A model generated the notes under the pieces. The model did no database searches. It worked only from the letters and a program-made list of their open reading frames with translations, and was not told the DNA's origin. Below are positions 1 to 7,885 of a stretch of DNA of 51,585 nucleotides, piece by piece. The stretch is from Prevotella sp. GTDB taxonomy: Bacteria; Bacteroidota; Bacteroidia; Bacteroidales; Bacteroidaceae. The translations under genes and the position numbers were made by a program. Location: contig JAEEQB010000029.1 in the NCBI GenBank assembly GCA_016285075.1, positions 1 through 51,585 of the forward strand, in the 5' to 3' direction. Within the stretch, counting starts at the first letter, position 1. Each line of letters begins with the position of its first letter.

Positions 1-71
1 TCGCAAATATGACGCAAAATTACGGTAAAAATCCGAAAATAGCAAGAAATGAAACAAAGTTTAACAATAAC

Positions 72-106
72 AAAAAGTGGTGTAACCACTTGGATTACAC
101 CACTTT
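72..106 (-). terminator. dnaK intrinsic terminator
   Basis: A perfect 12-bp stem (74-85 with 95-106) and a 9-nt loop lie just past the dnaK stop. Read on the minus strand, the stem ends in a run of five T followed by GTT, as in a Rho-independent terminator. Confidence 0.8.
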
Positions 107-138
107 CTTATGATATTCTTATCGTTGTTTATCTATTC

Positions 139-2055
139 TCACTTCACTTCCTCGAAGTCTGCATCCTGAACGTCATCATTGGGATTGGACTGAGTCTGCT
201 GACCTCCCTGGAAGCCAGAACCGGCATTAGGATTAGGGCCAGACTGGGCACCGCCGGCCTGCTGATACATCCTCTGAGAAGCGGACTGCATGACCTGATT
301 CAGGTTATTGATGGCACCGTCGATAGCGGAGATATCACCGGACTTGTGGGCATCGCGGAGTTGCTGTAAGGCCTGCTCCACACTGGCACGGTCGCCGCCC
401 AACTTATCACCATTCTCATTGAGGAAGGTCTCGGTCTGGAAGATCATCGAGTCAGCCTGATTCAACTTGTCCACACGCTCGCGCTCTCTCTTGTCGGCTT
501 CGGCATTCTGCTCTGCCTCGGCCTTCATGCGGTTGATCTCATCCTGTGACAAACCACTGGATGCCTCGATGCGGATAGCCTGCTCCTTACCCGTAGCCTT
601 ATCCTTAGCAGAAACCTTCAGAATACCATTGGCATCGATATCGAAAGTCACCTCAATCTGAGGAATACCACGACGGGCGGGTGCAATACCTGTAAGGTTG
701 AACTGTCCGATAGACTTATTCTGAGAAGCCATCGGGCGCTCGCCCTGCAGGACGTGGATGGTCACCTCTGTCTGGTTGTCGGCTGCGGTAGAGAAGGTCT
801 CGCTCTTCTTACAAGGAATAGTGGTGTTGGCCTCTATCAGCTTGGTCATCACTCCACCCAGGGTCTCAATACCGAGGGTCAGAGGAGTCACGTCGAGCAG
901 CACAATGTCACCTACACCGCCTTCCTTGTTAAGGATAGCACCTTGAATAGCAGCGCCAACGGCTACCACCTCGTCAGGGTTGACACCCTTAGAAGGCTCT
1001 TTACCGAAGTAGTTCTTCACCAATGTCTGAACAGCAGGAATACGGCTGGAACCGCCCACGAGGATAACCTCGTCAATGTCGGCTGTATTCAGATGGGCAT
1101 CAGCCATAGCTTTCTGGCAAGGTACGAGGCATGCCTGAATCAAATTGTGAGCCAGCTGCTCGAACTTGGCACGGGTGAGAGTCTTCACCAGGTGCTTAGG
1201 CACACCTGCCACAGGCATGATATAAGGCAGATTGATCTCTGTGCTGGTACTTGAAGACAGTTCAATCTTTGCCTTCTCGGCAGCCTCCTTCAGACGCTGC
1301 ATGGCCATGGGATCGGCCTTCAGGTCGGCGCCCTCGTCATTCTTGAATTCCTGGACCAGCCAGTCGATGATGACCTGATCGAAGTCATCGCCACCCAGAT
1401 GGGTATCACCATTGGTTGAAAGCACCTCAAACACACCACCGCCAAACTCGAGGATGGAGATATCGAACGTACCACCACCAAGGTCGAACACAGCAATCTT
1501 CATATCTTTGTTAGCCTTGTCAACGCCATATGCCAAAGCGGCAGCCGTCGGCTCGTTGACAATACGCTTAACGTTAAGACCCGCAATCTGTCCAGCCTCC
1601 TTTGTGGCCTGACGCTGAGAGTCAGAGAAGTAGGCAGGAACGGTGATGACTGCATCTGTCACCTCTTGTCCAATGTAATCCTCTGCTGTCTTCTTCATCT
1701 TCTGCAATATCATAGCTGAGATCTCCTGCGGCGTGTACTTACGTCCGTTGATTTCGACACGCGGATAGCCACCCTCATTTACAACCGTATAGGGCACACG
1801 AGCAATTTCCTTCTCCGTCTGCTGCCAGTTCTCACCCATGAATCTCTTAATGGAGTAAACGGTGTTCTTGGGGTTGGTAATAGCCTGACGCTTGGCAGGG
1901 TCGCCAATCTTACGTTCACCATTTTCTACGAAGCCAACCACAGAAGGCGTAGTACGCTTTCCCTCGCTGTTGGCGATAACCACCGGCTCGTTTCCTTCGA
2001 AGACGGAAACGCAGCTGTTAGTTGTTCCTAAGTCAATTCCAATAATCTTTCCCAT
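139..2055 (-). CDS. dnaK: Molecular chaperone DnaK (Hsp70)
   Basis: ATP-dependent cytosolic chaperone that binds exposed hydrophobic peptides and works with DnaJ and GrpE. The 638-residue product has the usual DnaK length. It starts with the phosphate-binding GIDLGTTNS motif (residues 5-13), contains the second phosphate loop DLGGGTFD near residue 190 and the linker-type [10 protein letters not shown] near 390, and ends in a Gly/Gln-rich tail finishing with an EEVK-type acidic end. This follows the nucleotide-binding, beta-sandwich substrate-binding and helical-lid order. No dnaJ or grpE is adjacent; the gene stands alone, divergent from the 2230 gene, with its own terminator. I see no exact TAnnTTTG box upstream, so its promoter may be a variant. 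The identification is certain. Confidence 0.98.
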   Translation of the reverse strand: MGKIIGIDLGTTNSCVSVFEGNEPVVIANSEGKRTTPSVVGFVENGERKIGDPAKRQAITNPKNTVYSIKRFMGENWQQTEKEIARVPYTVVNEGGYPRVEINGRKYTPQEISAMILQKMKKTAEDYIGQEVTDAVITVPAYFSDSQRQATKEAGQIAGLNVKRIVNEPTAAALAYGVDKANKDMKIAVFDLGGGTFDISILEFGGGVFEVLSTNGDTHLGGDDFDQVIIDWLVQEFKNDEGADLKADPMAMQRLKEAAEKAKIELSSSTSTEINLPYIMPVAGVPKHLVKTLTRAKFEQLAHNLIQACLVPCQKAMADAHLNTADIDEVILVGGSSRIPAVQTLVKNYFGKEPSKGVNPDEVVAVGAAIQGAILNKEGGVGDIVLLDVTPLTLGIETLGGVMTKLIEANTTIPCKKSETFSTAADNQTEVTIHVLQGERPMASQNKSIGQFNLTGIAPARRGIPQIEVTFDIDANGILKVSAKDKATGKEQAIRIEASSGLSQDEINRMKAEAEQNAEADKRERERVDKLNQADSMIFQTETFLNENGDKLGGDRASVEQALQQLRDAHKSGDISAIDGAINNLNQVMQSASQRMYQQAGGAQSGPNPNAGSGFQGGQQTQSNPNDDVQDADFEEVK

Positions 2056-2189
2056 AATTCTTTCCTATTTTAATTGTTAATATTCAAAATTTACACATTT
2101 CTACTAGCAAAGCGCGTGCCAAAATAACTTTTTTCGGTTAAAATTGTTTTTTGTTGCGACATTTTGGCACAAGTATCAAAACTTTTTTA

Positions 2190-2197
2190 TACCTTTG
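2190..2197 (+). promoter_or_regulatory. -7 promoter element, gene at 2230
   Basis: TATACCTTTG-type box (TAnnTTTG at 2190-2197) about 32 nt upstream of the start codon. A TTG at 2164-2166 could be the -33 element, but the 23-bp spacing is longer than the usual 19-21. Confidence 0.6.
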
Positions 2198-2229
2198 CGG
2201 GCAGAAATCAATAAAAATCCGGATATAAT

Positions 2230-3666
2230 ATGAAAAAGTTGATTCTTACAACAGGCTTGGCACTTATGGCAATGGTAGTCTTTGCACAGCAGAAGACAGC
2301 CAAGGACTATTTAGTCAAGACCAGCAACGTTAAAATGGCAGTGACTGAAGAGGTAGGCAACGCATTAGTTGACACAGCAACTGCCAAAGCTCCTGCTCGT
2401 GACTATATCAGCACACATTTTCCGTTCCACAGCCTTTGTGACTGGCAGCCAGGTATGCGATTCATGGTTATGCCAGAGAAGTATGACCTCATTGTAAAGA
2501 CTTTCTCCGACTATAACACGAACAAGGAAGTCAGCAGTGTGCCACTTCGTCACAAAATCATGGTTTATGACGGTTTTATCGAGAAAGACAAGTCCAGCAA
2601 CGGTCATGCTCGGATGAACTTCCATTTGGAGGAAAACGGAGCCAGGTATTTCTACGAGATTCCCGTTGGCAGTTTTGCCGACTATTGCTATGACAAGAAA
2701 GGTGTGCCTACGCTGGCCTATTTGGGTGACGTAGATATAGCTCAGGATGTTCTTGTTGGCAAGAAGGTATTTACGAAGGCCAAGTACTACCGTATAGACA
2801 CTGATGCCCAAGATGGCTTTGAAGAGTACATTGTAAGCGATCGTGAGGAGGTGGAAATCGTGGCTGTTGGTGTTGGTACTCGCAGCTATCCTGTGAAAAT
2901 CATTGTCCAAGACAAGAATGGCAAGCAGTTCTACCAGAATGTGGCCATTTCAAAGACCAACTGTGGTATGCGTGACGATGAGTTCATCAAGGATGAAGAG
3001 AAGTTCCTATTTTCCAATTCATTTGAACTGGAGGATGACATCATGATGCTCTCTGACAACTATCGTGACTATATCGGCAAGGTGGTACACACCCGTTATC
3101 TCACGAAAATGCTGAACGAGAAGCAGACCAGGAATGTGAACATTATCAGCCAGTCGGGATTCCAGATTATGGAAATGCGTCCTCTTCCCCAGGCGGGCAT
3201 GATGGCTTTGGTGTTGAAGAGCACTCAGACTGCAGGTATGTATTATAAGAACGTACGTTTTGCCAGTTCTTATAAAGCCGGCGAGGTGCCTGCTGAAGGA
3301 GAGGAACTCTTTGGAAAGCTCTTTGCACTGGGTGAAGGTAAGCAGATAGAGACCAGCACTGCCACGCGTGCTGCTATTCGTGAGGGACGCGTCACCATTG
3401 GCATGACCGAGGATGAGGTACTCATGGTAATGGGTGACGTAGAGTCGGAAAGCACCAACAAGGCGGGTAATAAGGTCTGGCGCAGCCGTACTCCTGGTAG
3501 CGGTAAGGTTCTGGTTATAGAGTTCGGACGTGACGGTCGAGTAATGAAGGCTGAGGTTGACCGTACCACTACCGCCAAGAAAAGAACGTCCCGTAAGACC
3601 AGTAGTAAAAAGACAACGTCAAAGAAAACCAGCTGGCAAGACAAGAACGGAACACCGATTCAGTAA
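2230..3666 (+). CDS. Secreted protein with BamE/SmpA-like C-terminal domain
   Basis: Unknown function. Residues 1-20 form a clear Sec signal peptide ending in a VFA-Q junction, so the protein is exported. The bulk (residues 50-370) matches nothing I recognise. Residues about 385-440 carry GMTEDEVLMVMG, then a KVWRSR segment and an hydrophobic strand with FGRDGRV. This resembles the BamE/SmpA/OmlA fold, in which a G-x-T-x-x-E-V-x-x-x-x-G turn precedes a W-containing strand. The last 35 residues are a Lys/Ser/Thr-rich basic tail, unusual for a periplasmic protein and possibly a wall- or nucleic-acid-contacting tether. It is a monocistron with its own promoter and terminator. The BamE-like call is by motif only. 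Confidence 0.85.
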   Translation: MKKLILTTGLALMAMVVFAQQKTAKDYLVKTSNVKMAVTEEVGNALVDTATAKAPARDYISTHFPFHSLCDWQPGMRFMVMPEKYDLIVKTFSDYNTNKEVSSVPLRHKIMVYDGFIEKDKSSNGHARMNFHLEENGARYFYEIPVGSFADYCYDKKGVPTLAYLGDVDIAQDVLVGKKVFTKAKYYRIDTDAQDGFEEYIVSDREEVEIVAVGVGTRSYPVKIIVQDKNGKQFYQNVAISKTNCGMRDDEFIKDEEKFLFSNSFELEDDIMMLSDNYRDYIGKVVHTRYLTKMLNEKQTRNVNIISQSGFQIMEMRPLPQAGMMALVLKSTQTAGMYYKNVRFASSYKAGEVPAEGEELFGKLFALGEGKQIETSTATRAAIREGRVTIGMTEDEVLMVMGDVESESTNKAGNKVWRSRTPGSGKVLVIEFGRDGRVMKAEVDRTTTAKKRTSRKTSSKKTTSKKTSWQDKNGTPIQ

Positions 3667-3698
3667 CGTTGAAGAATCTGTTTCTTGACACATCTTTA

Positions 3699-3741
3699 AA
3701 GGCTGCGCATCTACTATTCAATGCGCAGCCTTTCTTTTTTT
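3699..3741 (+). terminator. Intrinsic terminator
   Basis: 12-bp perfect stem (3699-3710 with 3721-3732), 10-nt loop, then a T-rich run interrupted by one C. It ends the 2230 gene, 32 bp past its stop. Confidence 0.88.
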
Positions 3742-3771
3742 GTATCCAATATCAAACAGGCGAAACTTGTC

Positions 3772-4797
3772 TTAGTCTTCCTGATTGAGAGCCTGCATGA
3801 TCTTAGCCTCTATCTCCTCACAAAGTTCAGGGTTGTCCTGTAACAGCTGCTTAGTAGCGTCGCGTCCCTGAGCAAGTTTCTGATCGCCATAGCTAAACCA
3901 CGAACCGCTCTTCTTGATGATATTTTTCTCGACGCCCAAGTCCACAATTTCGCCGATTTTCGAGATACCCTCTCCAAAGGTAATCTCAAATTCAGCCTTA
4001 CGGAACGGAGGAGCCACCTTGTTCTTTACAACCTTTACACGTACCTGGTTACCGACAGGCTGGTCACCATCTTTCAATGTTGTCACCTTACGGATGTCCA
4101 AGCGAACGCTTGCATAGAATTTCAATGCATTACCACCTGTAGTGGTCTCGGGGTTACCGAACATCACGCCAATCTTCTCGCGTAATTGGTTGATGAAGAT
4201 GCACGTCGTATTTGTTTTCGAGATGGTAGAGGTGAGTTTTCTCAGTGCCTGACTCATCAGCCTGGCCTGTAATCCCACGACATTATCGCCCATATCACCC
4301 TCAATCTCTTTCTTCGGTGTCAAGGCAGCAACAGAGTCAACCACCACAATGTCTACGGCACTTGAGCGGATCAGCTGATCGGCAATTTCCAATGCCTGTT
4401 CGCCATTGTCGGGCTGGGAGATATAGAGATTGTCAACGTCAACACCCAGTTTCTGAGCATAAAAACGGTCAAAGGCATGTTCCGCATCAATAAAGGCAGC
4501 TATACCACCTTTCTTCTGTGCTTCGGCAATGGCATGAATGGCCAATGTAGTCTTACCGCTGGACTCTGGGCCGTATATCTCGATAATACGTCCCTTCGGA
4601 TAACCGCCCACGCCAAGTGCTGCGTTCAGTCCAATGGAGCCAGTTGGTATGACTTCAACGTTTTCTATGTGCTCGTCGCCAAGTTTCATGATACTGCCTT
4701 TGCCGAAGTCCTTCTCAATCTTCGCCATTGCAGCCTGCAGTGCTTTCATTTTCTCCTGCTGCGGAGTAAGCTGTTCGGTTTCTTCTTTCTTTGCCAT
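3772..4797 (-). CDS. recA: Recombinase RecA
   Basis: DNA-dependent ATPase that forms the strand-exchange filament on single-stranded DNA and triggers LexA-type cleavage in the SOS response. The 341-residue product is of normal length. Walker A GPESSGKT is at residues 76-83, Walker B is the [11 protein letters not shown] stretch near 150, and the loop-2 region with [15 protein letters not shown] is intact. The short acidic C-terminal tail (ALNQED) is typical. The gene is 51 bp downstream of the carboxynorspermidine synthase on the same strand, and I see no TAnnTTTG promoter in that gap, so co-transcription is likely. A tandem 18-bp repeat sits in its leader. Confidence 0.98.
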   Translation of the reverse strand: MAKKEETEQLTPQQEKMKALQAAMAKIEKDFGKGSIMKLGDEHIENVEVIPTGSIGLNAALGVGGYPKGRIIEIYGPESSGKTTLAIHAIAEAQKKGGIAAFIDAEHAFDRFYAQKLGVDVDNLYISQPDNGEQALEIADQLIRSSAVDIVVVDSVAALTPKKEIEGDMGDNVVGLQARLMSQALRKLTSTISKTNTTCIFINQLREKIGVMFGNPETTTGGNALKFYASVRLDIRKVTTLKDGDQPVGNQVRVKVVKNKVAPPFRKAEFEITFGEGISKIGEIVDLGVEKNIIKKSGSWFSYGDQKLAQGRDATKQLLQDNPELCEEIEAKIMQALNQED

Positions 4798-4810
4798 AAT
4801 TTTGTAAAGG

Positions 4811-4846
4811 GTTGTTAGGGTAATTAGGGTTGTTAGGGTAATTAGG
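4811..4846. repeat. Two perfect 18-bp tandem repeats upstream of recA
   Basis: GTTGTTAGGGTAATTAGG occurs at 4811-4828 and again at 4829-4846 without mismatch, followed by a partial GGTTAG. The repeats fill nearly all of the 51-bp gap before recA, directly upstream of its start codon. Confidence 0.9.
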
Positions 4847-4848
4847 GG

Positions 4849-6087
4849 TTAGAGTTCCAAGTCACCATCATGGATTTCGTGCCAAGGCAGTCCCTGACAG
4901 TTCAGCTGTTCCATGAAGGGGTCTGGGTCGAACTCTTCGACATTGTATACGCCAGGTTTCTTCCACAGTCCTTTGCAGAACATCATAGCACCTATCATGG
5001 CGGGAACGCCAGTGGTATAGCTAACGCCCTGCATGCCTGTCTCCTCATAGGCAGCGCGGTGAGAGCAGTTGTTGTATACATAATAGGTGTGTTCCTTGCC
5101 GTCGTTGCCAATACCACGGATACGGCAGCCTATAGAGGTCTCACCCTCATAGTTCTCTCCGAGGTCCTGCGGATTAGGTAACACGGCCTTCAGGAACTGC
5201 AGGGGAACAATCTTTACACGTGCAGTGCCTGTGCCATCAGCCAACGGTGCCTCGTACTCCACCTCGTCAATGCGGCTCATACCAATGTTCTGAATCACTT
5301 CGAGGTGTTTCAGATACTGCTGTCCGAAGGTCATCCAGAAACGGGCTCGTTTGATGGTGGGATAGTTGATGACCAGCGATTCTATTTCCTCATGGTGCAA
5401 CAGATAGCTGTCGCGAGGACCGATGTTAGGATAGTTCAAGTCTTTATGAATCTCCAGAGGCTCTGTCTCAACCCACTTTCCATCTTCCCAATAGAGTCCC
5501 TTCTGGGTAATCTCGCGGATGTTGATCTCCGGGTTGAAGTTGGTGGCAAAAGCCTTGTGGTGGTCACCTGCGTTGCAGTCGACAATATCCAGGTAGTGAA
5601 TCTCCTTGAAATGGTGCTTGGCAGCATAGGCCGTAAAGATACTAGTCACACCTGGGTCGAAGCCGCATCCAAGTATGGCCGTAAGACCTGCCTTTTCGAA
5701 ACGCTCCCGATAAGCCCACTGCCATGAGTACTCAAAGTGAGCTTCGTCCTTCGGCTCATAGTTGGCAGTATCGAGATATGAGCAGCCGCAGGCCAGGCAG
5801 GCATCCATGATTGTCAGGTCCTGATAGGGCAGAGCAAGGTTAATGACCAATTCCGGCTTGTAGTCGTTGAACAAAGCCTTCAGTTGCTCTACGTCATCGG
5901 CATCCACCTGCGCGGTCTTGATGTCCATCTTGTATCCTGCACGATGGATGCTCTCTACTATCTTATCGCACTTCGCCTTTCTGCGACTTGCAATCATAAA
6001 CTCTGTAAACACGTCGGCATTCTGCGCAATTTTAAACGCTGCCACTGTAGCGACGCCTCCGGCGCCAATCATCAGAACTCTTGCCAT
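4849..6087 (-). CDS. Carboxynorspermidine synthase (saccharopine dehydrogenase family)
   Basis: NADPH-dependent reductive condensation of putrescine or diaminopropane with aspartate semialdehyde, giving carboxyspermidine/carboxynorspermidine, the alternative spermidine route known from Vibrio and Bacteroidota. The 412-residue protein begins with a Rossmann GAGGVA loop (residues 8-13). It has the family's YLDTANYEP and GCGFDPGVTS segments in the catalytic domain and a C-terminal VSYTTGVPAMIGAMM helix typical of saccharopine-dehydrogenase relatives. Lys1-type saccharopine dehydrogenase is the alternative, but length and C-terminus favour the polyamine enzyme. The partner decarboxylase (nspC) is not in this window. 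It has a strong upstream promoter and probably reads into recA. Confidence 0.9.
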   Translation of the reverse strand: MARVLMIGAGGVATVAAFKIAQNADVFTEFMIASRRKAKCDKIVESIHRAGYKMDIKTAQVDADDVEQLKALFNDYKPELVINLALPYQDLTIMDACLACGCSYLDTANYEPKDEAHFEYSWQWAYRERFEKAGLTAILGCGFDPGVTSIFTAYAAKHHFKEIHYLDIVDCNAGDHHKAFATNFNPEINIREITQKGLYWEDGKWVETEPLEIHKDLNYPNIGPRDSYLLHHEEIESLVINYPTIKRARFWMTFGQQYLKHLEVIQNIGMSRIDEVEYEAPLADGTGTARVKIVPLQFLKAVLPNPQDLGENYEGETSIGCRIRGIGNDGKEHTYYVYNNCSHRAAYEETGMQGVSYTTGVPAMIGAMMFCKGLWKKPGVYNVEEFDPDPFMEQLNCQGLPWHEIHDGDLEL

Positions 6088-6144
6088 CTTTACTGTTTTT
6101 TTATGTTTTTACTAATTACAAGCACTCCTTCATAGAAGGTTTTG

Positions 6145-6175
6145 CAAAAATACGAATTTTCTTGCAACCCTGCAA
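6145..6175 (-). promoter_or_regulatory. Promoter of carboxynorspermidine synthase
   Basis: On the minus strand TATTTTTG (complement of 6145-6152) is preceded by TTG (complement of 6173-6175) at exactly 20 bp. This is a near-ideal Bacteroidota -33/-7 pair, with a leader of about 55 nt. Confidence 0.78.
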
Positions 6176-6198
6176 GAAAAGTGGGTTGTTTTTTCCCC

Positions 6199-6816
6199 TC
6201 AAGGTTTTATTTCGTCAGCACGGATGCCCAATGCTGCCATGAGCGAATAGCCGAGGATCTCCTGTTGAAATGTTCCACCTACCATAGGCTGCATGGCAAA
6301 AACGGTAGTGGTCTTCTGTCCATTGGTCTGTCGCAGTGTTTCGCGTACCTTATTATATATTATAGGGTCATCGGCATTGGGAATGACCATCAGCCGCTTC
6401 ACCTCTTGTTGGTTGGCTGCCAGCGCCAATGCCTCTATAAAAAAGTCTTCGCCACCCATCCTGCTGTCAGGACATTCGTAGGCAGAAATCACAAACTCGC
6501 CAAGTTCTCCCTTAAAGGCCTTTCCATGCAGTTCGGTCTTGTAGCTGGAGGGAGCAAAATTCTCCAGCTTCACTTTTCCACAACCATAAATCAGGATGAC
6601 CTGAGTATTGGGTGAAGGAGGGGCAGCTGGTGGGCGCAGCCCTCCATCCAGAGCTACACACTCCAGCCATTTGGCCATATCGGCCTGTGGAATACGGCGG
6701 CCTATCATCCGCTCAAAGTTCACCGTCAGGTTGAATGCAACCTTGTCGATGTAGTCAGCGTCTGCCAAAATGACATTCTCGCTCCATTGTGCCTGTTGCT
6801 GTAAGATTTTATTCAT
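6199..6816 (-). CDS. Conserved Bacteroidota protein of unknown function (DUF6621-like)
   Basis: About 205 residues, with no signal peptide and no membrane segment. I recognise the family only loosely as a Bacteroidota-restricted DUF, possibly DUF6621, and assign no function. The protein has an N-terminal helix with WSENVILADADYIDKVAFNLTVNFERMIGR and a later hydrophobic core (VILIYGCG, KRLMVIPNADDP). The start at 6816 is preferred over an upstream in-frame codon at 6849, because a TAACCTTTG-type promoter box lies between them (6822-6829), so the longer form would not be transcribed. The mRNA may be leaderless. It is divergent from rhaD and 111 bp upstream of the carboxynorspermidine synthase on the same strand. 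Confidence 0.8.
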   Translation of the reverse strand: MNKILQQQAQWSENVILADADYIDKVAFNLTVNFERMIGRRIPQADMAKWLECVALDGGLRPPAAPPSPNTQVILIYGCGKVKLENFAPSSYKTELHGKAFKGELGEFVISAYECPDSRMGGEDFFIEALALAANQQEVKRLMVIPNADDPIIYNKVRETLRQTNGQKTTTVFAMQPMVGGTFQQEILGYSLMAALGIRADEIKP

Positions 6817-6821
6817 TGCTG

Positions 6822-6829
6822 CAAAGGTA
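6822..6829 (-). promoter_or_regulatory. -7 element immediately before the 6816 start
   Basis: TACCTTTG on the minus strand ends 5 nt before the ATG at 6816, placing the transcription start at or next to the start codon. Confidence 0.6.
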
Positions 6830-6934
6830 ACACAAAAATCCGATTGCACGAAATAATTAGGAGATTATTGAAATACGTCAATTAAAAAATCATAAAAAGC
6901 ACTACCAAAGCAATGTAATACGAATAAATAAGAC

Positions 6935-6942
6935 TATCTTTG
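6935..6942 (+). promoter_or_regulatory. -7 promoter element of rhaD
   Basis: TATCTTTG at 6935-6942, about 30 nt before the rhaD start. No TTG is found at the expected -33 position, which fits an activator-dependent sugar promoter. Confidence 0.65.
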
Positions 6943-6972
6943 TACTCATTAATCTATTAAACACATCAACTT

Positions 6973-7782
6973 ATGAAGAGTATATTGGAAGGTCGTCCGG
7001 CACTGAAGGCCGAGATCGACAAAACAGCCGAAGTGGCTGGCTACCTCTGGCAGAACGGCTGGGCCGAGCGAAATGGAGGAAACATCACAGTGAACATCAC
7101 GGATTACGTAGATGACGAGATTCGCCAGATGTCGCCTATTAGCGATGTCAAGCAGATTGGCATCACCCTACCCCATCTCAAAGGCTGCTATTTCTACTGC
7201 AAAGGCACTGGCAAGCGTATGCGTGACCTTGCCCGCTGGCCTATGGACAACGGCAGCGTCATCCGCATTCTTGACGACTGCGCATCCTATGTCATCATAG
7301 CCGACAATCCTGTCATGCCTACCAGCGAGCTACCTTCTCATCTCATCGTTCATGCCCGCCAGATAGAGAAGGGCACCGGTTATAAGGCAACCGTCCACAC
7401 CCATCCCATTGAACTTGTTGCCATGAGTCACAACAAGGAGTTCCTTGGAAAGGATGTGCTCACACGCATTCTCTGGTCTATGATTCCTGAGACCAAGGCT
7501 TTCTGCCCATTAGGCCTCGGCATTGTCCCCTACACTCTTCCTGGCAGCAACGAACTGGCCGAAGGCACTCTGAAGGAACTCGAGGACTATGACGTGGTGA
7601 TGTGGGAAAAGCACGGTGTCTTTGCAAAAGGCATCGACGTGATGGACGCCTTTGACCAGATAGACGTACTATCGAAGAGCGCCAAGATCTACATCAATTC
7701 ACGTGCTATGGGTTTTGTGCCCGAAGGCATGACCGACGAGCAGATGCAGGAGATGACGCGTGCCTTCAACCTGCCACGCTAA
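6973..7782 (+). CDS. rhaD: Rhamnulose-1-phosphate aldolase
   Basis: Zinc class II aldolase that splits L-rhamnulose-1-phosphate into dihydroxyacetone phosphate and L-lactaldehyde, the last committed step of rhamnose breakdown. The 269-residue protein aligns by eye with the RhaD family. Zinc ligands are H142 and H144 in the VHTHP motif and H214 in WEKHG, and the probable catalytic Glu is E119 in TSELPSH. It is transcribed away from the rest of the locus, with its own promoter. The rhaB gene at 18714-20204 supports the rhamnose assignment over fuculose-phosphate aldolase, which is shorter. Confidence 0.95.
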   Translation: MKSILEGRPALKAEIDKTAEVAGYLWQNGWAERNGGNITVNITDYVDDEIRQMSPISDVKQIGITLPHLKGCYFYCKGTGKRMRDLARWPMDNGSVIRILDDCASYVIIADNPVMPTSELPSHLIVHARQIEKGTGYKATVHTHPIELVAMSHNKEFLGKDVLTRILWSMIPETKAFCPLGLGIVPYTLPGSNELAEGTLKELEDYDVVMWEKHGVFAKGIDVMDAFDQIDVLSKSAKIYINSRAMGFVPEGMTDEQMQEMTRAFNLPR

Positions 7783-7792
7783 GCACCCTTTT

Positions 7793-7837
7793 TCACTTCC
7801 CATGGAGGGAACCATCGTTTCCTTCCGTGGGAAGTGA
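7793..7837. other. Long hairpin between rhaD and the sensor kinase
   Basis: 19-bp stem (7793-7811 with 7819-7837, including two G-T pairs) with a 7-nt loop, 11 bp past the rhaD stop and 48 bp from the convergent kinase stop. No T-run follows on either strand, so it is not a standard intrinsic terminator; it could protect 3' ends. Confidence 0.7.
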
Positions 7838-7885
7838 GGGTCAGCTATGGTCTGACAGGTTGTTTCTCTTTTGAGAACACTTGCT

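Noticed and set aside
754..1254. Long antisense frames opposite dnaK, recA, the DUF4011 gene and others
   Set aside because: They are shadows of strongly coding genes on the other strand, without promoters or recognisable domains.
4811..4846. Telomere-like or replication-related repeat
   Set aside because: GTTAGGG resembles a telomere unit only by chance; two copies in a 51-bp gap of a bacterial operon do not support that role.
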